A stretch of 45,106 nt of DNA, from NCBI GenBank assembly GCA_005887925.1, contig VBLP01000131.1, positions 1 to 45,106 of the forward strand, in the 5' to 3' direction. The DNA is from Deltaproteobacteria bacterium (GTDB lineage Bacteria > Myxococcota_A > Polyangia > Haliangiales > Haliangiaceae). Every line of letters starts with the position of its first letter. The stretch's first letter is position 1. Below are positions 42,032 through 45,106 of this stretch, piece by piece. Position numbers and translations under genes: made by a program. The notes beneath the pieces were generated by a model. It saw only the letters and a program-made list of their open reading frames with translations. It did no database searches and was not told the origin of the DNA.

Positions 42032-43141
42032 ATGTCGGAAGGTCGTGACCGGCCATGGATCGTGTATGCGCTGATCGCGGCGAACGTCGCGGTGTTCGTC
42101 GTCGAGATCGCGCGTGGCCTGGACCCGATCCGGCCGGACGTGCCGGGGATGGTCGAGCTCGGCGCGAGCTACCCGCCGCTCACGCTGGGCGGCGAGTGGT
42201 GGCGACTCGGGTCGTCGATGTTCCTGCACTTCGGCATCCTGCACCTGGCGATGAACATGCTGTGCCTGTACCAGGTGCGCGCCGTCGAGCTGGTGTTCGG
42301 ACGCGTGGGGTTCTTCGCGATCTACCTGCTCGCCGGCCTGGGCGGCGGGATCGCGATCCTGCTCGTCAGCGGCAACGTCGTCGCCGCCGGTGCGTCGGGC
42401 GCCGTGTTCGGCGCCTACGGCGCGTTCGGCACCAAGCTCGTCCTGCATCGCAGCCAGTTCGCGCCCGATGCCTGGCGCAACACCATGCGCCGGCTCGCCA
42501 CGTTCCTCGGCCTCAACATCGCGATCGGCCTCACCGCGTCGGGAGTCTCGCTCGCCGGGCACGTCGGCGGACTGATCGTCGGTGTCGCGGTCGCCGCCGC
42601 GCTGCTGGCCGGTGACCGCCGCGCGCAGGGCCGCTCCGGCGCGCGGGATGGCCGCGGCCGCGCGCCCGGTCGCGTCGTGCGCGCGCTCGCGCAGATCGCC
42701 ATCGGCCTGGCGCTGACCGCGGTCGCCGTGCTGGTGATCCACCCCGCGCCCGACACGGGGCCGGTGCTCCGGCACTTCGACGCGGTCGAGCGCATCGTGA
42801 AGGCCAAGGCCAACGCGGCGATCGCGCAGTACCAGGAGCGCGCGATCAGCGCGGCCGAGGTCACCGCCATCCTGGATCGCGACGTGATCGCGCCCTACCG
42901 CCAGCTGCGCGACGAGCTGCAGGCGACCACCGACGTTCCATCGCGCCTGCGACCGCTGTTCGCGCGGCTCATCGAGCTCGTCGCCGCCCGCCTGGTCGCG
43001 TACGACGCGTTCAAGGCGTTTGCGGCCGAGCCCGATCCGGCCAGGCAGGCCGCGCTGTTCGAGGTCTACACGCAGCGCAACGATGACGTCGCGAACCGCG
43101 TCGACGGGCTGGAGGCCGAGCTCCGGCGCCTCACGCCATGA
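42032..43141 (+). CDS. Rhomboid-family intramembrane serine protease
   Basis: A 369-residue protein from the ATG at 42032 (MSEGRDRPWIVYALIAANVA). Rhomboid landmarks in order: WWRLGSSMFLHFGILHLAMN (loop 1 and the HxxxN oxyanion helix), FAIYLLAGLGGGIAILLVSG, the catalytic Ser in AAGASGAVFGAYGA, and the catalytic His in SLAGHVGGLIVGV. Six helices form the core. A seventh (LAQIAIGLALTAVAVLVIH) is followed by an about 120-residue helical C-terminal domain outside the membrane (NAAIAQYQERAISAAEVTA). The stop overlaps the start of the monooxygenase gene (ATGA), so the two are coupled. Confidence 0.9.
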   Translation: MSEGRDRPWIVYALIAANVAVFVVEIARGLDPIRPDVPGMVELGASYPPLTLGGEWWRLGSSMFLHFGILHLAMNMLCLYQVRAVELVFGRVGFFAIYLLAGLGGGIAILLVSGNVVAAGASGAVFGAYGAFGTKLVLHRSQFAPDAWRNTMRRLATFLGLNIAIGLTASGVSLAGHVGGLIVGVAVAAALLAGDRRAQGRSGARDGRGRAPGRVVRALAQIAIGLALTAVAVLVIHPAPDTGPVLRHFDAVERIVKAKANAAIAQYQERAISAAEVTAILDRDVIAPYRQLRDELQATTDVPSRLRPLFARLIELVAARLVAYDAFKAFAAEPDPARQAALFEVYTQRNDDVANRVDGLEAELRRLTP

Positions 43142-44745
43142 TCGCCGCCGCGCGCGCCGAGGCGCTCGACGTCCTCGTCGTCGGCGCCGGTTTCGGCGGC
43201 CTCTACGCGCTGCACAAGCTGCGCGCCATGGGCTGGCGCACGCGCGCGCTGGACGCCGCGCCGAGCGTCGGCGGCACCTGGTGGGCCAACCGCTATCCCG
43301 GCGCGCGGGTCGATATCCAGAGCCTCGAGTACTCGTACTCGTTCTCCGAGTCGCTGCAGCAGGACTGGCACTGGACCGAGCGCTATGCCGCGCAGCCCGA
43401 GCTCCTGCGCTATGCCGACCACGTCGCCGACCGTTTCGACCTGCGGCGCGACCTCCAGCTCGACACGCGCGTGACCGGCGCGCGCTTCGACGAGGCCGCG
43501 TGCCGCTGGCAGGTCGAGACCGATCGCGGCGCGTGGTCGGCGCGGTTCCTGGTCCTGGCGATCGGCCCGCTGTCGTCGCCGAACCTCCCGGCATTCGACG
43601 GGCTCGACCGCTTCGCCGGACAGGTCCTGCATTCGGCCGCCTGGCCGCTCGCGCCGGTCGACCTCGCCGGCCGCCACGTCGCCGTGATCGGAACCGGCTC
43701 GTCGGCGGTGCAGATCATCCCGATCGTCGCCGCGCAGGCCGAGACGCTCACCGTGTTCCAGCGCACCCCGGCGTACGCCGTGCCGGCGCGCAACGGCCCG
43801 CTCGACCCCGCCTGGGAGGCGCGCATCAAGGCCGATTACGCCGGCTTCCGCGCGCGCAATCGACGGATGTACAGCGGCTTCGGTTGCGAGCTGTCACCCC
43901 GACCGATGTCGGCGCTCGATGCCGCCGCCGGCGATCGCGAGGCCGCGTTCGAGGAACGCTGGGGGATCGGCGGCTTCAGCCTGCTGGGCGCGTTTCCCGA
44001 TCTGCTGACCAACCTCCGCAGCAACGAGCTGGCGGCCGACTTCGTGCGCCGCAAGATCCGCGAGATCGTCCGCGATCCGGTCACCGCATCGCGGCTCTGC
44101 CCCGGCTATCCGATCGGCTGCAAGCGACTCTGCGTCGACACCGGCTACTACGACGCCTACAACCAGCCGGGCGTCCGCCTGGTCGATATCGGCGCCGATC
44201 CGATCGAGGCGATCACGCCCGGTGGTTTGCGCGCCGGCGGCCGCGATCACCGCTTCGACACCCTCATCCTCGCGACCGGCTTCGACGCCTACACCGGCCC
44301 GCTCCTGCGGATCGACCTCCGCGGCCGCGATGGCCTGCGCATCGAGGACAAGTGGCGCGCCGGGCCGCTCAACTATCTCGGCCTCACCATCGCCGGCTTC
44401 CCCAACCTGTTCTACGTCGCCGGCCCGGGCAGCCCGTCGGCCTTCACCAACTTCTTCGTCGCGGTCGAGCATCACGTCGACTGGATCGCCGACTGCATCT
44501 CCTGGCTGGACGCGCGGGGCGGGCGAGCGATCGAGGCGAGCGAGTCCGCCGAAGCCGCCTGGGTGGCCCAGGTCAACCTGGCCCCGCAGAGGACCGTGTT
44601 CACCCACTGCAACTCCTGGTACCTCGGCGCCAACATCCCCGGCAAGCCGCGCGTCTTCCTGCCGCTCGTCGGCGGCTTCCCCGCCTACGCGGAGCGCTGC
44701 GCGGCCGTCGCCGAGCGCGGCTACGACGGCTTCGTCGTGCGCTGA
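43138..44745 (+). CDS. Baeyer-Villiger-type flavin monooxygenase
   Basis: A 535-residue cytosolic enzyme. It has the FAD Rossmann motif VVGAGFGGLYALHKLRAMG (about 14-32), then GGTWWANRYPGARVDIQSL, and the Baeyer-Villiger fingerprint FAGQVLHSAAWP (FxGxxxHxxxWP, about 160). The NADPH Rossmann motif VIGTGSSAVQIIPIV (about 183-197) and a late ATGFDAYTGPLLRIDLRG complete the set. With NADPH and O2 it should insert oxygen into a ketone to give an ester or lactone. The substrate is unknown. It is translated together with the rhomboid protease, an uncommon pairing with no obvious shared task. Confidence 0.9.
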   Translation: MIAAARAEALDVLVVGAGFGGLYALHKLRAMGWRTRALDAAPSVGGTWWANRYPGARVDIQSLEYSYSFSESLQQDWHWTERYAAQPELLRYADHVADRFDLRRDLQLDTRVTGARFDEAACRWQVETDRGAWSARFLVLAIGPLSSPNLPAFDGLDRFAGQVLHSAAWPLAPVDLAGRHVAVIGTGSSAVQIIPIVAAQAETLTVFQRTPAYAVPARNGPLDPAWEARIKADYAGFRARNRRMYSGFGCELSPRPMSALDAAAGDREAAFEERWGIGGFSLLGAFPDLLTNLRSNELAADFVRRKIREIVRDPVTASRLCPGYPIGCKRLCVDTGYYDAYNQPGVRLVDIGADPIEAITPGGLRAGGRDHRFDTLILATGFDAYTGPLLRIDLRGRDGLRIEDKWRAGPLNYLGLTIAGFPNLFYVAGPGSPSAFTNFFVAVEHHVDWIADCISWLDARGGRAIEASESAEAAWVAQVNLAPQRTVFTHCNSWYLGANIPGKPRVFLPLVGGFPAYAERCAAVAERGYDGFVVR

Positions 44746-44904
44746 CCAGCAGCGTCGATGCACGACCCGCGGCCGCGATGCGACGAGGCAGCGCCCGCCG
44801 GGCATCTGGCGACGTGGCCGTGTTTGCCTCGGCGACCAGCACGACAACGAGGAGCGGCGTGGTACACTGCTCTGCTACGTGGTGACGGGTGAACAGGAGG
44901 CGTG

Positions 44905-45106
44905 ATGGCGGGACAGCCGAGTGATGCGCGCGTGCGATGCGCGGCGGTGCCGGCGATGTGGCGAGCGCTCGCGCTGGCGGCCGCGGGATGGGTCGCCGCG
45001 GCGTGCGGGGCGACGACGCACGAGACGGTGCGTGCGGCGGTCGACGAGATCGGCAAGCGCGGGACGTGGCAGAAGCTGCAGGAGCCGGCGCGCGGGATCG
45101 CGGGCG
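44905..45106 (+). CDS. Lipoprotein, 5' part (runs off window)
   Basis: AGGAGG lies just before the ATG at 44905. About 67 residues are present: a basic start, a hydrophobic core ALALAAAGWVAAACGATT with a lipobox Cys, then a charged helix (VRAAVDEIGKRGTWQKLQE). The frame continues past the window edge. The family is not recognised. Confidence 0.6.
   Translation, partial: MAGQPSDARVRCAAVPAMWRALALAAAGWVAAACGATTHETVRAAVDEIGKRGTWQKLQEPARGIAG

Overview
The window is about 70% GC with very strong third-position GC. The gene families point to a Myxococcota-type (deltaproteobacterial) chromosome: a giant kinase/ATPase/histidine-kinase fusion, an FHA-domain sigma-54 activator, many lipoproteins and C39-type peptide export. 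No ribosomal or phylogenetic marker gene is present, so this placement is inference. Coding density is high on both strands. I saw no tRNA, rRNA, CRISPR array or intact insertion sequence.

Left part (1-15.2 kb). A few secreted or lipoprotein genes of unknown function (259-2665) are followed by a minus-strand pair. One is a two-domain AAA+ ATPase resembling the ATPase of extracellular contractile injection systems. Directly behind it is a very large, repeat-bearing protein that combines peptidoglycan binding, a lysozyme-like domain, an alpha/beta hydrolase and an M15 peptidase (2666-7557). A 1757-residue Ser/Thr kinase - AAA - GAF - histidine kinase fusion follows (9919-15192).

Middle (15.4-25.7 kb). 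A mixed set: a lipoprotein whose reading frame switches near its end; a small rhodanese gene whose in-frame TGA sits at the expected active-site cysteine and is followed by a bacterial-SECIS-like hairpin (a probable selenoprotein); a DUF6151-like protein; a Rossmann reductase; an Rpn-nuclease remnant; an EI24-like membrane protein; a GNAT acetyltransferase; an NnrS-like membrane protein; and a 1042-aa di-heme c-type cytochrome/beta-propeller lipoprotein.

Right-centre (26-40.4 kb): the most interesting locus. On the minus strand are a HlyD-like adaptor with a GAF-like region, a C39 peptidase/ABC exporter interrupted by an amber codon just before its catalytic cysteine, a second adaptor lipoprotein and a sigma-54 activator with FHA domain. 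Divergently on the plus strand are a TolC-like protein, a leucine-rich-repeat lipoprotein, an outer-membrane beta-barrel candidate, and four small genes with double-glycine leaders. The mature regions of these four are Gln/Leu-helical, and two of them are Met-rich and Pro/Ala-rich and share a C-terminal signature. Six genes or operons here have a GG-N10-GC (-24/-12) element upstream, which fits control by the neighbouring sigma-54 activator. I read this as a complete, regulated peptide-export system with a new family of exported peptides. The fourth peptide gene lies between two arms of a long imperfect inverted repeat.

Right end (40.4-45.1 kb). A GT-C type membrane glycosyltransferase, a rhomboid protease overlapping a Baeyer-Villiger-type flavin monooxygenase, and the start of a lipoprotein gene cut by the window edge.

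Several genes show a frame switch or a nonsense codon (near 1205, 7550, 16000, 18070 and 30495). This may mean decay or uncorrected read errors, and those spots need checking against reads.
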